A stretch of DNA of 59,003 bases from Candidatus Enterococcus huntleyi (GCF_009933175.1 NZ_MAEJ01000014.1:1-59003); one strand, 5' to 3'; positions 1 through 11,958 are shown, counted from the stretch's first letter. Numbers and translations are program-made. Notes: generated from the letters alone by a model not told the origin.

Positions 1-103
1 AGATAGGGGTAGCATACCAAATCCATTGTCTAGTAGGTTTTTCTGATGAAATCATTCTTTTACTTCTTTTTTTACCGTGAAATCTGTGCGAATGAAGACT
101 AGT
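1..103 (+). repeat. Intergenic repeat, left cluster copy 1 (5' part outside the window)
   Basis: The stretch from about 21 to 103 is nearly identical to 331-414: both carry the run ATCCATTG, then TAGTAGGTTTTTCTGATG, then two TTTTAC-like blocks, and end in GTGCGAATGAAGACTAGT (86-103). The left inverted-repeat arm of this copy would lie before base 1, so the copy is cut by the window edge. Confidence 0.75.
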
Positions 104-179
104 GAGAGTATACTGGACATTTCTCCTCGCTATAATGTTCGAATTGAAATGTACAGGGGAGTGAGAATCCTATAGATAG

Positions 180-414
180 GGGATTCTACGGGTGATTTTT
201 TATAAAAAAATCTGAAATAGAATCTATATCTAGTCCTTTTCCTCATTCGCATAGGGGTTTAGCTGTTTTTTTCCACTAGTGGCTATTCGCACAGTTTTCG
301 AGGTTTTTGGAAAAGCATCAAATAGCAAGAATCCATTGCTTAGTAGGTTTTTCTGATGAAATCATTCTTTTTACTTCATTTTTTACTGTGAAAAGTGTGC
401 GAATGAAGACTAGT
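180..414 (+). repeat. Intergenic repeat, left cluster copy 2 (complete)
   Basis: A complete copy of about 235 bp. It starts with GGGATTCTA (180), has a left arm ACTAGTGGCTATTCGCAC at 275-292 and an imperfect inverted right arm GTGCGAATGAAGACTAGT at 397-414, enclosing about 104 bases. A homologous unit occurs at 53835-54060 with the same order of blocks: GGGATTCTA, a GTTTTTTTC run, the left arm, AAGAATCCA, two TTTTTAC-type blocks and the right arm. Its function is unknown; it could be a structured RNA or a small non-autonomous repeat. Confidence 0.75.
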
Positions 415-819
415 AGCAAAAAAAGTGAATATTTTATCTCTCTAGCCCAAGTTAAATAACAGTTTATGAATTATAAAATCGGATAAGTATGATATTTGAC
501 TAGCCAGTTTGAGCAGCTTGTCTAAAGTAAAAATACTATCTTAGGTAGATTAAAGATTTCAGCGACATGGAACATGGCTTAGCTTTCCGAAGATGATTAT
601 CTTTCCTTGATTAATGATTTTTTTACGTAGTTATATAATGAACGGTTCATTCATTTGCACATGACGTGGATTGGGAACGGGTGTTCTGTGGAAATCTATT
701 TGTGGAAAAGATACACGAAAGCTAATAAAAGAAGCTTGTTAAACCACCTTTCTCTAATTCTAGGATAAATGTAATAAGCAAAAAAGTTTCATAAATGGCT
801 AGTGTTTCACAGAGAGCAG

Positions 820-849
820 TTGCGAGTATACGTCAAAAAATGCTAGAAT
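820..849 (+). promoter_or_regulatory. Probable recQ promoter
   Basis: TTGCGA at 820-825 and TAGAAT at 844-849 are separated by 18 bases, with a TGC extended -10 just before TAGAAT. It sits about 27 bases before the recQ start, followed by the GGAGG-type ribosome site at about 862. Confidence 0.55.
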
Positions 850-876
850 AAAAAAGTTGACTGGAGGAGAAAATAG

Positions 877-2652
877 ATGGAAATGATAAACCAAGTCTTG
901 AAGGACGTTTTTGGTTACACGGAGTTTCGTGCAGGTCAAAGAGAAGTCATTCATTATATAGAAGAACAACAAGATGTATTGGGGATTATGCCCACAGGGA
1001 GTGGGAAATCTATTTGTTATCAGCTTCCAGCGAGCGCTTTTGCTCGTTTAACAATTGTAGTCTCACCATTAATCTCTTTAATGAAGGATCAAGTGGATGC
1101 CGCCAATCAGTTGGGGATTTCAGCAACTTATATTAATAGCTCTTTAGATTATTCGGGTGTTTTAGATCGAATAAGAGGGCTACGGCAAGGCGCCTTTAAA
1201 TTACTATATATTGCTCCTGAACGGTTTGTCATGCCTGAGTTTCAAGAACTATTAAATAGCTTACCGGTTGATTTAATTGCAGTGGATGAAGCGCATTGTA
1301 TTTCTCATTGGGGCCATGATTTTCGACCAAGTTATCTTGAGATGGCTGACTATTTAAATCATTTACCAAACAGACCTACGGTAGTTGCATTGACTGCTAC
1401 TGCTACGCCGCTCGTTGCGGAGGATATCAAGCAATTGTTGTGCATTCCCCAACAAAATCAAGTAGCAACTGGGTTTGCTAGAGAAAATCTTAGCTTCCAA
1501 GTAATAACTGACCAAAAAAAGGAAATGTATCTTTTAGAGTATTTGAAATTAAATAAAGGCCAGGCAGGAATTATTTACGCCAATACTAGAAAAGAAGTGG
1601 AACGGATTTATCATTTGTTGAAGTCGGAAGGTCTATCTATTGGTTATTACCATGCAGGGTTAAAAGACGTTGAACGGACAAAATTCCAAGAGGATTTCTT
1701 ATATGATCGTATTCAAACGATTGTTGCAACGAATGCATTTGGTATGGGGATTAATAAAAGTAATGTTCGTTTTGTCATCCATGCGCAAATTCCTGGAACG
1801 ATGGAAGCATACTATCAAGAAGCTGGAAGAGCAGGGCGTGATGGCCTTCCTAGTGATGCGATTTTACTATTTGCTCCCCAAGATTTACAGGTCCATCAAT
1901 ATTTCATCGAGCAATCGCAACGTTCACACGAATTAAAGCAAAATGAATATACAAAGCTCCGTGAAATGAGCCAATATTCGAATACAGAAGGCTGTTTACA
2001 GCAATTTATTTTGCGCTATTTTGGGCAAGAGAGTGCCCCGTGTGGCAGATGTAGTAACTGTTTAGATAATCGGGCAAGAGTTGAAATCACCAAAGAAGCT
2101 CAGATGGTTCTTTCCTGCGTCAAACGGATGGATGAACGCTTTGGTAAAGGCCTAGTTACAAAAGTTTTAACTGGTTCGAAAGATCAAAAAATTGACCAGT
2201 TTGGCTTTGCTAAATTATCAACATATGGGCTCATGAAAGGCTCATCGCAAAAAGAAGTTACTAGTCTGATCGATTTTTTGACTGCTGAAGGACTTTTAGC
2301 TCCCTCAAAGGGGCAGTATCCAACACTCTTAGTCACAGAAAAGGGTATCGATGTATTAAAAGGACAACAAACTGTTTATCGAAAAGAACAACGACAAGCA
2401 CGTAAACTAGAACAAAATAATGAATTATTTGAGCAGCTTAGAGAGATCAGAACAATGATAGCTGAGGAAACCAATGTGCCGCCTTATGTTGTCTTTTCTG
2501 ATGCTACACTCAAAGATATGAGTACACAAATTCCTACTTCACGACTAGATTTACTTCAAATTAAAGGTGTTGGACAGAACAAATTAGATAAATATGGGGA
2601 ACAATTTTTGGCATGTCTACAAAATTATCAGCCGGCTGAAGCAGAAGAATAA
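877..2652 (+). CDS. recQ: ATP-dependent DNA helicase RecQ
   Basis: A 591-residue RecQ-family 3'-5' DNA helicase of recombination and replication-fork repair. Visible in order: Walker A (MPTGSGKS), the DEAH box ([14 protein letters not shown]), the helicase C-terminal motif [10 protein letters not shown], and the RecQ zinc site with Cys373, Cys389, Cys392 and Cys395. A winged-helix region and a C-terminal HRDC domain (about 515-585) follow. The full domain set and length match bacterial RecQ. The start has GGAGGAG a few bases upstream; Met3 is a possible alternative. It appears to be a single-gene transcript with its own promoter and a weak hairpin after the stop. Confidence 0.96.
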   Translation: MEMINQVLKDVFGYTEFRAGQREVIHYIEEQQDVLGIMPTGSGKSICYQLPASAFARLTIVVSPLISLMKDQVDAANQLGISATYINSSLDYSGVLDRIRGLRQGAFKLLYIAPERFVMPEFQELLNSLPVDLIAVDEAHCISHWGHDFRPSYLEMADYLNHLPNRPTVVALTATATPLVAEDIKQLLCIPQQNQVATGFARENLSFQVITDQKKEMYLLEYLKLNKGQAGIIYANTRKEVERIYHLLKSEGLSIGYYHAGLKDVERTKFQEDFLYDRIQTIVATNAFGMGINKSNVRFVIHAQIPGTMEAYYQEAGRAGRDGLPSDAILLFAPQDLQVHQYFIEQSQRSHELKQNEYTKLREMSQYSNTEGCLQQFILRYFGQESAPCGRCSNCLDNRARVEITKEAQMVLSCVKRMDERFGKGLVTKVLTGSKDQKIDQFGFAKLSTYGLMKGSSQKEVTSLIDFLTAEGLLAPSKGQYPTLLVTEKGIDVLKGQQTVYRKEQRQARKLEQNNELFEQLREIRTMIAEETNVPPYVVFSDATLKDMSTQIPTSRLDLLQIKGVGQNKLDKYGEQFLACLQNYQPAEAEE

Positions 2653-2671
2653 ATCATTTTTATTTAAATTA

Positions 2672-2699
2672 GAAAACGATGAGATAACTCAGCGTTTTC
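2672..2699 (+). terminator. Hairpin after recQ, possible weak terminator
   Basis: GAAAACG and TGAG pair with CTCA and CGTTTTC around an ATAA loop. The T-run after it is poor, so termination may be partial. Confidence 0.45.
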
Positions 2700-2790
2700 T
2701 TCATTATATAGCCAATAAAAACGCGAGTATATACGCGGAATTTTAAGTTCATACATTTTTAATAAATAAATGAAAACTTCTGTTTTTTTA

Positions 2791-2818
2791 TTCAAAAAAC
2801 GATAAATTGTGCTATAAT
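2791..2818 (+). promoter_or_regulatory. Promoter of the ylaN-ftsW-pyc block
   Basis: TTCAAA (2791-2796), a 16-base spacer and TATAAT (2813-2818) with an extended -10 (TGC). It is the only strong promoter-like site before ylaN, and the next genes follow with short gaps. Confidence 0.6.
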
Positions 2819-2848
2819 AATAGAATTAAGATGGGGGGTTAGGCGCAA

Positions 2849-3151
2849 ATGGAAGCTATTTCTCCAGAATTTGCACTAAGTTTATTAAATCAAGATGCGG
2901 ATCGAATCAAAATGCTTATCCGCAATCAAAAAAATAGTTTATGTATCTCGCAATGCAAAGCATTCGAAGAGGTTGTAGACACACAGATGTATGGTTTTTC
3001 AAGACAGGTGACTTTTGCCGTCCGTTTAGGCATGATTACAAAAGAAGCAGGCCATCAATTAATGAGTGATTTAGAACAAGAACTGAATCGTTTATATACA
3101 GAAGTTTATACAGAAACACAAGAAAACACCGAACAAGGCAAGGAGGTTTAA
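2849..3151 (+). CDS. ylaN: YlaN family protein (DUF1507)
   Basis: A 100-residue cytosolic protein matching the YlaN family in length and in the segment DADRIKMLIRNQ followed by CKAFEEVVDTQMYGFSRQV. Established work on Bacillus and Staphylococcus homologues links YlaN to iron homeostasis (iron-binding, antagonism of Fur, iron-sulfur supply); that role is inferred here from family membership. A G-rich ribosome site precedes the ATG. It lies just upstream of ftsW, as in Bacillus, only three bases apart, so the two are very probably co-transcribed. Confidence 0.88.
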   Translation: MEAISPEFALSLLNQDADRIKMLIRNQKNSLCISQCKAFEEVVDTQMYGFSRQVTFAVRLGMITKEAGHQLMSDLEQELNRLYTEVYTETQENTEQGKEV

Positions 3152-3154
3152 CCT

Positions 3155-4345
3155 TTGCCAGAAAAGATAAAAAAACGTCATTTAATGGACTATAGTATTT
3201 TTATTCCGTATTTAATTGTATGTGTAATAGGATTAATTATGGTCTATAGTTCTTCTTCCTATTTTCTTTTATCAAAAGGTTTGAATCCGGCAGCCTATGT
3301 GACTAGCCAAACGATATTTTGGGTCCTGAGTCTAATCGTTATTAGTATCATGTATAAGATGAAGACAGATGTTTTTAAGAATGAGGGACTCGTCAGATTG
3401 GCGATTGCTGTGACAGCTGTGTTATTAGTTGTAGCCTATTTATTTTTTCCAGCTGTCAATGGAGCCAAGGGCTGGATACAGCTCGGTGCTTTTTCAATTC
3501 AACCAGCTGAGTTACTAAAGATTGTTTTAATTTGGTATCTCGCGTTGATTTTGTCAAAGAGACAAGATAGTATTACAACAGATTTCATGCAAACGGTCAA
3601 ACGGCCGATGTTGTTAATGCTGATTTTAATTTCTGGCGTAGCGATTATGCCGGACTTTGGGAATGCTGCGGTGCTGACTTTGCTTGTGATGGTTATGTTA
3701 TTAGCAAGTGGCATTGATTTTACTTGGTCCTTAAAAGTTGGGGCATTAGGAATCACGCTGAGCTTTCTAGCGATTCAAGCAATTACGTTATTTGGTAAAG
3801 TTTTACTACCAGAAAATAGACAATATATCTACAAGCGCTTTGCTGTCTATCAAAATCCTTTTATTGATGAATATGGTGACGGGCATCACATGGTGAATGG
3901 TTATTATGCGATGTTTAATGGTGGCTTATTTGGAAGAGGATTAGGAAATAGTATAGAAAAGAAAGGCTTTTTATCGTTCGCTCATACCGATTATATTTTT
4001 GCGATAGTGATGGAAGAATTAGGTTTGATCGTTGCAATGCTGATATTAGGTCTTTTAATCTTTATGATTACCCGCATTATTTTAGTTGGGATTCGTTCGC
4101 GTGATGCGTTCAATTCGCTGATATGTTATGGCGTTGGTAGCATGCTACTGATTCAAATATTTATCAATTTAGGTGGAATTACCGGGATTATTCCACTGAC
4201 TGGGATTACTTTCCCATTCCTGAGTCAAGGGGGATCGAGCTTGCTTGTTCTTTCTGTCGGGATTGGTTTAGTGTTAAATGTAAGTGCAAATGAAAAACGT
4301 AAGCATTTGCTCTCGTATCATCCGAGACAAACAGATAAAAAATGA
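3155..4345 (+). CDS. ftsW: SEDS-family peptidoglycan glycosyltransferase FtsW
   Basis: A 396-residue multi-pass membrane protein of the SEDS family, which polymerises glycan strands from lipid II at the division septum with a cognate class B PBP. Characteristic blocks are PAELLKIVLIWYLA near residue 120, NGGLFGRGLGNS with AHTDYIFAIVMEELG near 250-290, and the C-terminal GGSSLLVLSVGIGLVLN. The start is TTG, supported by an AGGAGG site 8 bases upstream; no in-frame ATG is nearby. RodA is the alternative, but the ylaN-ftsW-pyc order is the usual FtsW neighbourhood. Confidence 0.93.
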   Translation: MPEKIKKRHLMDYSIFIPYLIVCVIGLIMVYSSSSYFLLSKGLNPAAYVTSQTIFWVLSLIVISIMYKMKTDVFKNEGLVRLAIAVTAVLLVVAYLFFPAVNGAKGWIQLGAFSIQPAELLKIVLIWYLALILSKRQDSITTDFMQTVKRPMLLMLILISGVAIMPDFGNAAVLTLLVMVMLLASGIDFTWSLKVGALGITLSFLAIQAITLFGKVLLPENRQYIYKRFAVYQNPFIDEYGDGHHMVNGYYAMFNGGLFGRGLGNSIEKKGFLSFAHTDYIFAIVMEELGLIVAMLILGLLIFMITRIILVGIRSRDAFNSLICYGVGSMLLIQIFINLGGITGIIPLTGITFPFLSQGGSSLLVLSVGIGLVLNVSANEKRKHLLSYHPRQTDKK

Positions 4346-4369
4346 AGAAAAATGGTAGGAGTGGGATAG

Positions 4370-7300
4370 ATGAAAAAAGTTTTAGTAGCAAATCGTGGCG
4401 AAATCGCCATTCGTGTATTTCGTGCTTGTACAGAGCTAAATATCAAAACAGTGGCGATTTATGCAGCAGAAGATGAGTATTCAGTGCACCGTTTTAAAGC
4501 CGATGAAGCGTATATTGTCGGAAAAGGGAAAAAGCCGATTGATGCGTATTTAGATATTGAGGACATCATCAAGATTGCTAAAAAAGCAGAAGTTGATGCT
4601 ATTCATCCAGGCTATGGTTTCTTATCTGAAAATCTGGAATTCGCTCGTCGTTGTGAAGAAGAAGGACTTATCTTCGTAGGTCCTACACAACATCATTTAG
4701 ATATTTTTGGTGACAAAATCAAGGCAAAAGAGGCCGCAGTTGCAGCAGGAATTGCTTCAATTCCTGGGACAGATGGACCTGTTGACTCAATTGATGAAGT
4801 CTTGGCCTTTGCGAAATCTCATGACTACCCAATTATGATTAAAGCCGCTTTAGGTGGTGGTGGTCGTGGCATGCGTGTTGCCCATGATGAAAAAGAAGCG
4901 CGCGATGGTTATGATCGAGCAAAAAGTGAAGCAAAAGCTGCGTTTGGTAGCGATGAAGTCTATGTCGAAAAATATATTGGCAATCCAAAACATATCGAAG
5001 TCCAAATACTTGGGGATACACATGGTAACGTTATTCATTTATTTGAACGAGATTGTTCAGTTCAGAGACGCCACCAAAAAGTTGTCGAAGTAGCTCCGTG
5101 TGTTTCGATGAATGATGAACAACGTGAAGAAATATGTCAGGCAGCGGTTCAGCTGATGAAACACGTTGGCTATGTCAATGCTGGAACAGTGGAATTTTTA
5201 GTTGAAGGTGATAAATTTTACTTTATCGAAGTCAATCCGCGTGTGCAAGTTGAACACACAATTACAGAGATGATTACAGATATCGATATTGTAACGAGTC
5301 AATTAATGATTGCTCAAGGGAAAGATTTGCATAAAGAAATTGGCTTACCTCATCAAAAGGATATTGAGTTGAAAGGGGCAGCTATTCAGTGCCGTATTAC
5401 AACAGAGGATCCTTTGAACAACTTTATGCCAGATACAGGTAAGATTGATACCTATCGTTCACCAGGTGGTTTCGGTGTTCGTTTAGATGTCGGAAATGCT
5501 TACTCTGGTGCCGTTGTAACGCCTTATTTTGATTCCTTATTAGTAAAAGTTTGTACGCACGGGATTAATTTCGAGAAGGCTATCCAAAAAATGCAGCGTT
5601 GTTTGACTGAATTCAGAATTCGTGGCGTGAAAACAAACATTGCTTTCTTACAAAATGTGATTAGCCATCCGGACTTTTATTCAGGCGATGCGAAAACAAC
5701 CTTTATTGATAACACACCTCAATTATTCGAGTTCCCGAGAGTTCGAGATCGCGGGAATAAAACGATGAAGTACATTGGCGAAATTACTGTCAACGGGTTC
5801 CCTGGGATTGAAAAAGCCCAAAAACGTTATTATGAAGATCCTCGTATACCAGAAGACATCGAGCGACGCCCTGGCTTTATTACAGCCAAAGAAGTTCTAG
5901 ATACTAAAGGTGCTGAAGCAGTGGTTGACTGGATCAAAAACCAGGAAGATTTACTGTTAACAGATACAACCTTTAGAGATGCGCACCAAAGCTTATTAGC
6001 AACTCGTGTACGGACACAAGATTTTAAAGGAATTGCTCGTTTGACAGGCGAAGGTCTGCCAGAATTATTCTCGACAGAAATGTGGGGCGGAGCGACCTTT
6101 GATGTGGCCTATCGTTTCCTAAATGAAGATCCATGGCAACGTTTGAGAAAACTTCGTCGCTTAATGCCTAATACGTTGTTCCAAATGCTGTTCAGAGGCT
6201 CAAATGCTGTCGGTTACTCTAACTATCCGGACAATGTGTTGGTTGAATTCATTAACGAAGCAGCTGCACAAGGGATTGATGTTTTCCGTATTTTTGATAG
6301 CTTAAATTGGCTACCACAGATGGAAAAAAGTATTCAAGCAGTCCGTGATACTGGGAAAATTGCTGAAGCTGCCATTTGTTATACCGGTGATATTAATGAT
6401 CCATCAAGAGCTAAATACAATGTCCAATATTATAAAGATATGGCCAAAGAATTGGAACAATTAGGTGCTCATATTATTGCGATTAAAGATATGGCTGGAT
6501 TGTTGAAGCCACAAGCGGCTTATCGTTTGATTAGTGAGCTAAAAGAAACGACCGATTTACCGATTCATTTGCATACTCATGATACAAGCGGCAATGGGAT
6601 TATCACTTACTCAGCTGCAACAAAAGCCGGTGTCGATATTGTCGACGTCGCAACGAGTGCAATGAGTGGCAATACTAGCCAACCAAGCATGAGTAGCTTA
6701 TATTATGCTTTAGTAAATGGCGCACGCGTACCAGATATCAATATTGATAATGTCCAAAAGATTAATCATTATTGGGAAGACGTGCGGATGTATTACAAAC
6801 CATTTGAGAATGGTTTAAATGCTCCACAAACAGAAGTCTACATGCATGAAATGCCTGGTGGTCAATATTCAAACTTGCAGCAGCAAGCCAAAGCAGTCGG
6901 TCTAGGTGCTAAATGGGATGAAATCAAAAAAATGTATCACACGGTCAATATTATGTTTGGTGATATTGTTAAAGTGACTCCTTCCTCTAAAGTAGTCGGT
7001 GACATGGCGCTCTTCATGGTACAAAATGAGCTGACAGAAGCCGATATTTTTGAAAAAGGTGAACACCTAAGCTTCCCTGAATCTGTTGTGACTTTCTTCC
7101 AAGGAGAATTGGGGCAACCAGTTGGTGGCTTCCCAGAAGAATTACAACGCATTATCTTGAAGGGCAGAACGGCCTTTACAAATCGCCCAGGTGAATTAGC
7201 TGAGCCTGTTGACTTTGAAAAAGTCAAACAAGAGTTAGCTGAACTGATCGGTTTTGAACCGAAAAAAGAAGAAGTCCTAAGTTATCTAATGTACCCACAA

Positions 7301-7798
7301 GTATTTTTAGATTATCAAAAAGCCTATGATCAATTTGGCGACGTGACTTTATTGGATACGCCAACCTTCTTCCAAGGCATTCGCTTAGGTGAGTCTATCA
7401 ATGTGCAGATTGAACGCGGAAAAATCTTGATTTTACGTTTAGATGAAATTGGCGAGCCGGATATTGAGGGCAATCGTGTGCTCTTCTTTAACTTGAATGG
7501 GCAACGTCGAGAAATCGTCGTTAAAGACAATTCAATTATCAGTTCTGTGAAAACGAAACGCAAAGCAGAACCAACCAATAAAGAACAAATTGGTGCCACA
7601 ATGTCTGGATCTGTTCTACAAGTGCTTGTGAATAAAGGCGACCGTGTGCAACGTGGAGATACTTTACTTGTGACAGAGGCCATGAAGATGGAAACCTCTG
7701 TGGAGGCCCGTTTTGAGGGTGTTGTCGACCATATTTACGTGACAGAAGGCGAAGCTATTCAATCAGGCGATTTATTAATTGAAGTGAAAGAAAAATAA
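4370..7798 (+). CDS. pyc: Pyruvate carboxylase
   Basis: A 1142-residue single-chain biotin enzyme that carboxylates pyruvate to oxaloacetate (anaplerosis). The order is N-terminal biotin carboxylase (about 1-450, with GGGGRGMRV ATP-grasp loop and EVNPRVQVEHT), a carboxyltransferase TIM barrel (about 525-800, starting LLTDTTFRDAHQSLLATR), a PYC/OADA linking domain, and a C-terminal biotinyl domain with biotin acceptor Lys1106 in EAMKMET. Length and domains are complete. An AGGAG-type ribosome site precedes the ATG. It follows ftsW after 24 bases. Confidence 0.97.
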   Translation: MKKVLVANRGEIAIRVFRACTELNIKTVAIYAAEDEYSVHRFKADEAYIVGKGKKPIDAYLDIEDIIKIAKKAEVDAIHPGYGFLSENLEFARRCEEEGLIFVGPTQHHLDIFGDKIKAKEAAVAAGIASIPGTDGPVDSIDEVLAFAKSHDYPIMIKAALGGGGRGMRVAHDEKEARDGYDRAKSEAKAAFGSDEVYVEKYIGNPKHIEVQILGDTHGNVIHLFERDCSVQRRHQKVVEVAPCVSMNDEQREEICQAAVQLMKHVGYVNAGTVEFLVEGDKFYFIEVNPRVQVEHTITEMITDIDIVTSQLMIAQGKDLHKEIGLPHQKDIELKGAAIQCRITTEDPLNNFMPDTGKIDTYRSPGGFGVRLDVGNAYSGAVVTPYFDSLLVKVCTHGINFEKAIQKMQRCLTEFRIRGVKTNIAFLQNVISHPDFYSGDAKTTFIDNTPQLFEFPRVRDRGNKTMKYIGEITVNGFPGIEKAQKRYYEDPRIPEDIERRPGFITAKEVLDTKGAEAVVDWIKNQEDLLLTDTTFRDAHQSLLATRVRTQDFKGIARLTGEGLPELFSTEMWGGATFDVAYRFLNEDPWQRLRKLRRLMPNTLFQMLFRGSNAVGYSNYPDNVLVEFINEAAAQGIDVFRIFDSLNWLPQMEKSIQAVRDTGKIAEAAICYTGDINDPSRAKYNVQYYKDMAKELEQLGAHIIAIKDMAGLLKPQAAYRLISELKETTDLPIHLHTHDTSGNGIITYSAATKAGVDIVDVATSAMSGNTSQPSMSSLYYALVNGARVPDINIDNVQKINHYWEDVRMYYKPFENGLNAPQTEVYMHEMPGGQYSNLQQQAKAVGLGAKWDEIKKMYHTVNIMFGDIVKVTPSSKVVGDMALFMVQNELTEADIFEKGEHLSFPESVVTFFQGELGQPVGGFPEELQRIILKGRTAFTNRPGELAEPVDFEKVKQELAELIGFEPKKEEVLSYLMYPQVFLDYQKAYDQFGDVTLLDTPTFFQGIRLGESINVQIERGKILILRLDEIGEPDIEGNRVLFFNLNGQRREIVVKDNSIISSVKTKRKAEPTNKEQIGATMSGSVLQVLVNKGDRVQRGDTLLVTEAMKMETSVEARFEGVVDHIYVTEGEAIQSGDLLIEVKEK

Positions 7799-7824
7799 GG
7801 ATGCACTATAGGTGGGAATGATAC

Positions 7825-8958
7825 ATGAAACGAGTCGGATTATTTATGAGTATCTTCATGACTGTCTTATTAGTTTTCTATTTTGAACCGATCGTTTTTA
7901 AGAATAATTCGGAAAAAGCGGTCCGAACAGGTAGTGAAACAGTGACCCCACTTCATAATACAACTTTAAAGTACGAAGAATTGCCCGCTGAGGGCTTTTC
8001 TTCGTACATAAATAAAGAAGTAAGTGAGTTAGAGAAAGTCCTAGGACAACCAGAAGGGACTTACTCAACAGGTTTTCACTATGAAGTTCGTCGATATAAG
8101 TCAGAGAAACAAACAGCCATTATTGAAGCAAATATTACAGACGGTAAAGTTTCAGCTATCAAAGCAATTGGCGATACAAAAGAAAATATTCGTCCTTTTT
8201 CCTATAAAATGACGATGGGCAAGCTTTCTGAATTGACCATGATTTATCCTAATTTCAGTTTTGATTATAAAGATGATACAGTAAACATTGAATTGATGGA
8301 GGAAGATATGAATTACCGCCCATTAATTGCTTTTGATAATCAAACATTTGCTATTTTATTTTTTGATCAAAATGATGGTGAATTATTTGGTGTCACTTAT
8401 TTGAGTCAGCAGGAGCTATTAACCTTACGACCTTATCAGATTGAAATGAATACCCCACCAAGATTGACAGCTCAAGGCGATGATACAGACTGGCAAGCGA
8501 TAAATGATAGAAAAGAAGCAGAGAGCTTTGAAACAATCAATTTTTTACGCAAGCTAGACCAATTGCCCGCGTATGAGTCAGCCTTTCAACAACAACAACT
8601 AGTAAAAGCAGTCCAAACAGATTTTTTAGCACACATAGATGAAATTTTAGATGAGCAAAGAGTCCATTATTGGCAACAGATAGAGTCAGGAGAGAGTAGT
8701 CAGATTGCATTTTCAATGAGTAGTGAAGAATTAGCGACACTCGTAAAACGAACGACTGATAACCCTCAGACGGGAATTTTATCTGCGCCTATCTTTGATC
8801 CGACATTTTCATTATTGTACTGGTATAGTGATCCATTTCTGCATACGAGATTTATGCATACAGAGACGGAACAATTAGGGATTTCCTTTTCAAAAGAAAA
8901 TATGGTAGTCTTAATGCAAAGACTAGATGAAAATGACACAAAGGATAGTGGTTTCTGA
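7825..8958 (+). CDS. CAP-associated domain membrane/secreted protein (YlbC-like)
   Basis: A 377-residue protein with an N-terminal hydrophobic anchor (about 5-25) and an extracytoplasmic region. Residues about 60-205 fit the CAP-associated N-terminal domain seen in Bacillus YlbC (for example LEKVLGQPEGTY and the later FGVTYLSQQELLTLRPY). The C-terminal third should hold a CAP/SCP domain, but I do not see its usual His/Glu motifs clearly, so it is divergent or degenerate. Function is unknown. Its place between pyc and ylbF matches Bacillus gene order. It ends directly against the ylbF start codon, so translation may be coupled. Confidence 0.72.
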   Translation: MKRVGLFMSIFMTVLLVFYFEPIVFKNNSEKAVRTGSETVTPLHNTTLKYEELPAEGFSSYINKEVSELEKVLGQPEGTYSTGFHYEVRRYKSEKQTAIIEANITDGKVSAIKAIGDTKENIRPFSYKMTMGKLSELTMIYPNFSFDYKDDTVNIELMEEDMNYRPLIAFDNQTFAILFFDQNDGELFGVTYLSQQELLTLRPYQIEMNTPPRLTAQGDDTDWQAINDRKEAESFETINFLRKLDQLPAYESAFQQQQLVKAVQTDFLAHIDEILDEQRVHYWQQIESGESSQIAFSMSSEELATLVKRTTDNPQTGILSAPIFDPTFSLLYWYSDPFLHTRFMHTETEQLGISFSKENMVVLMQRLDENDTKDSGF

Positions 8959-9390
8959 ATGATTATAAATGAACAATTGTTTGCTCTGGAGGATCAATGT
9001 GAAGAGATTGTCGCGCAATTGCTACAAAGTCAAACATGTAAAAATTTTTTTGAAGCAAAACAAGCGCTAGCTACTAGTCAAGAAGCTATGAGACTTCAAA
9101 AAGATTTTTTAAAGAACAAAGAAGCATTTGAACGTATCGCTGATTATGGACTACATGCCCCTGGCTATCGAGAAACGCAGAGAGCTCTAAGAAAAAGCAA
9201 ACGAGAATTAGATATAAATGAACAGGTAGCTGCTTATCGAGTAGCTGAGACACAGCTTCAAGATATTTTAGATAGTATTGGCTTGACTGTAGCCAATACA
9301 GTCTCAGAAGAAATTAAAGTAGATGCTGGAAATCCATTTTTCCTAACAGGTGGACATTCTGGTTGCGGAGGAAGTTGTCATGCAAGCTGA
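8959..9390 (+). CDS. ylbF: YlbF/RicF family regulator
   Basis: A 143-residue helical protein of the YlbF/YmcA (Ric) family. In Bacillus, RicF works with RicA and RicT to stimulate mRNA processing by RNase Y and affects competence and biofilm formation, and the complex carries iron-sulfur clusters. The C-terminal tail GGHSGCGGSCHAS holds two cysteines that fit such a ligand role (inference). The ATG directly follows the TGA of the upstream gene, with an AAGGATAG site before it. The last 11 bases overlap the preferred ylbG start. Confidence 0.86.
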   Translation: MIINEQLFALEDQCEEIVAQLLQSQTCKNFFEAKQALATSQEAMRLQKDFLKNKEAFERIADYGLHAPGYRETQRALRKSKRELDINEQVAAYRVAETQLQDILDSIGLTVANTVSEEIKVDAGNPFFLTGGHSGCGGSCHAS

Positions 9391-9718
9391 AGAAAATCAA
9401 TTTACTGTACAGAAACGGCGAGGCATTATTGTTTGGGTATATAGTTTGAAACAGTTAAAAAATTTAAAACGTTTTGGGCTGGTTCATTATGTGTCTCGGA
9501 AAATGAAATATGTGGTTCTTTATTTAAATGAAGAAACATTTGATTATTCCGAAGAAAAAATCAAAAAACTTCATTTCGTCAGAAAAGTTGAACGTTCTTA
9601 TCGTCCAGATGTTGAAATGAATTTTGCCGATAGAATAGGGACGAGAGCAGCCTATCAACTTGTCGAAGAGGAAGAAGAGGACTTAACACCTGATATCCGT
9701 TTGGCAGAAGATGTTTAA
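9380..9718 (+). CDS. ylbG: YlbG family protein (DUF2129)
   Basis: A 112-residue protein of the YlbG family, always found next to ylbF; molecular function is not established. The conserved core runs from KRRGIIVWVYSLKQLKNLKRFG to FVRKVERSYRP. An upstream in-frame ATG at 9350 would add ten residues, but the ATG at 9380 has GGAGGAAG at the correct distance and gives the more usual N terminus. The C terminus is acidic (EEEEED) and longer than in Bacillus. Confidence 0.84.
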   Translation: MQAEENQFTVQKRRGIIVWVYSLKQLKNLKRFGLVHYVSRKMKYVVLYLNEETFDYSEEKIKKLHFVRKVERSYRPDVEMNFADRIGTRAAYQLVEEEEEDLTPDIRLAEDV

Positions 9719-9721
9719 ATA

Positions 9722-9766
9722 AGATGAAAAATGTCTGATTTTTTCAAACATTTTTCATCTTTTTCT
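9722..9766 (+). terminator. Rho-independent terminator after ylbG
   Basis: AGATGAAAAATGT pairs with ACATTTTTCATCT, followed by TTTTCTTT. It ends the ylaN-to-ylbG transcript. Confidence 0.8.
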
Positions 9767-9776
9767 TTGTGCTTTT

Positions 9777-9785
9777 TGGTATACT
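9777..9785 (+). promoter_or_regulatory. Extended -10 promoter for rsmD-coaD
   Basis: TGG followed by TATACT (9780-9785), 30 bases before rsmD. No good -35 is seen; extended -10 promoters can work without one. Confidence 0.5.
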
Positions 9786-9815
9786 TAACTGACGATAAGG
9801 GAAAGAAGGGATTTT

Positions 9816-11940
<2,125 letters not shown>

Positions 11941-11958
11941 ATAAATCTATAAATAGAT

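Larger units (their letters stand above)
1..876. other. Gene-free region upstream of recQ
   Basis: No convincing coding sequence is seen. Positions 1-103 and 180-414 hold two copies of an intergenic repeat (listed separately). From 415 to about 815 the sequence is AT-rich and I see no gene, RNA gene or clear terminator. The recQ promoter lies at the right end. Confidence 0.7.

Noticed and set aside
180-414. Retron-like non-coding RNA because of terminal inverted arms
   Set aside because: No reverse transcriptase gene is near either cluster and the repeats occur in several copies.
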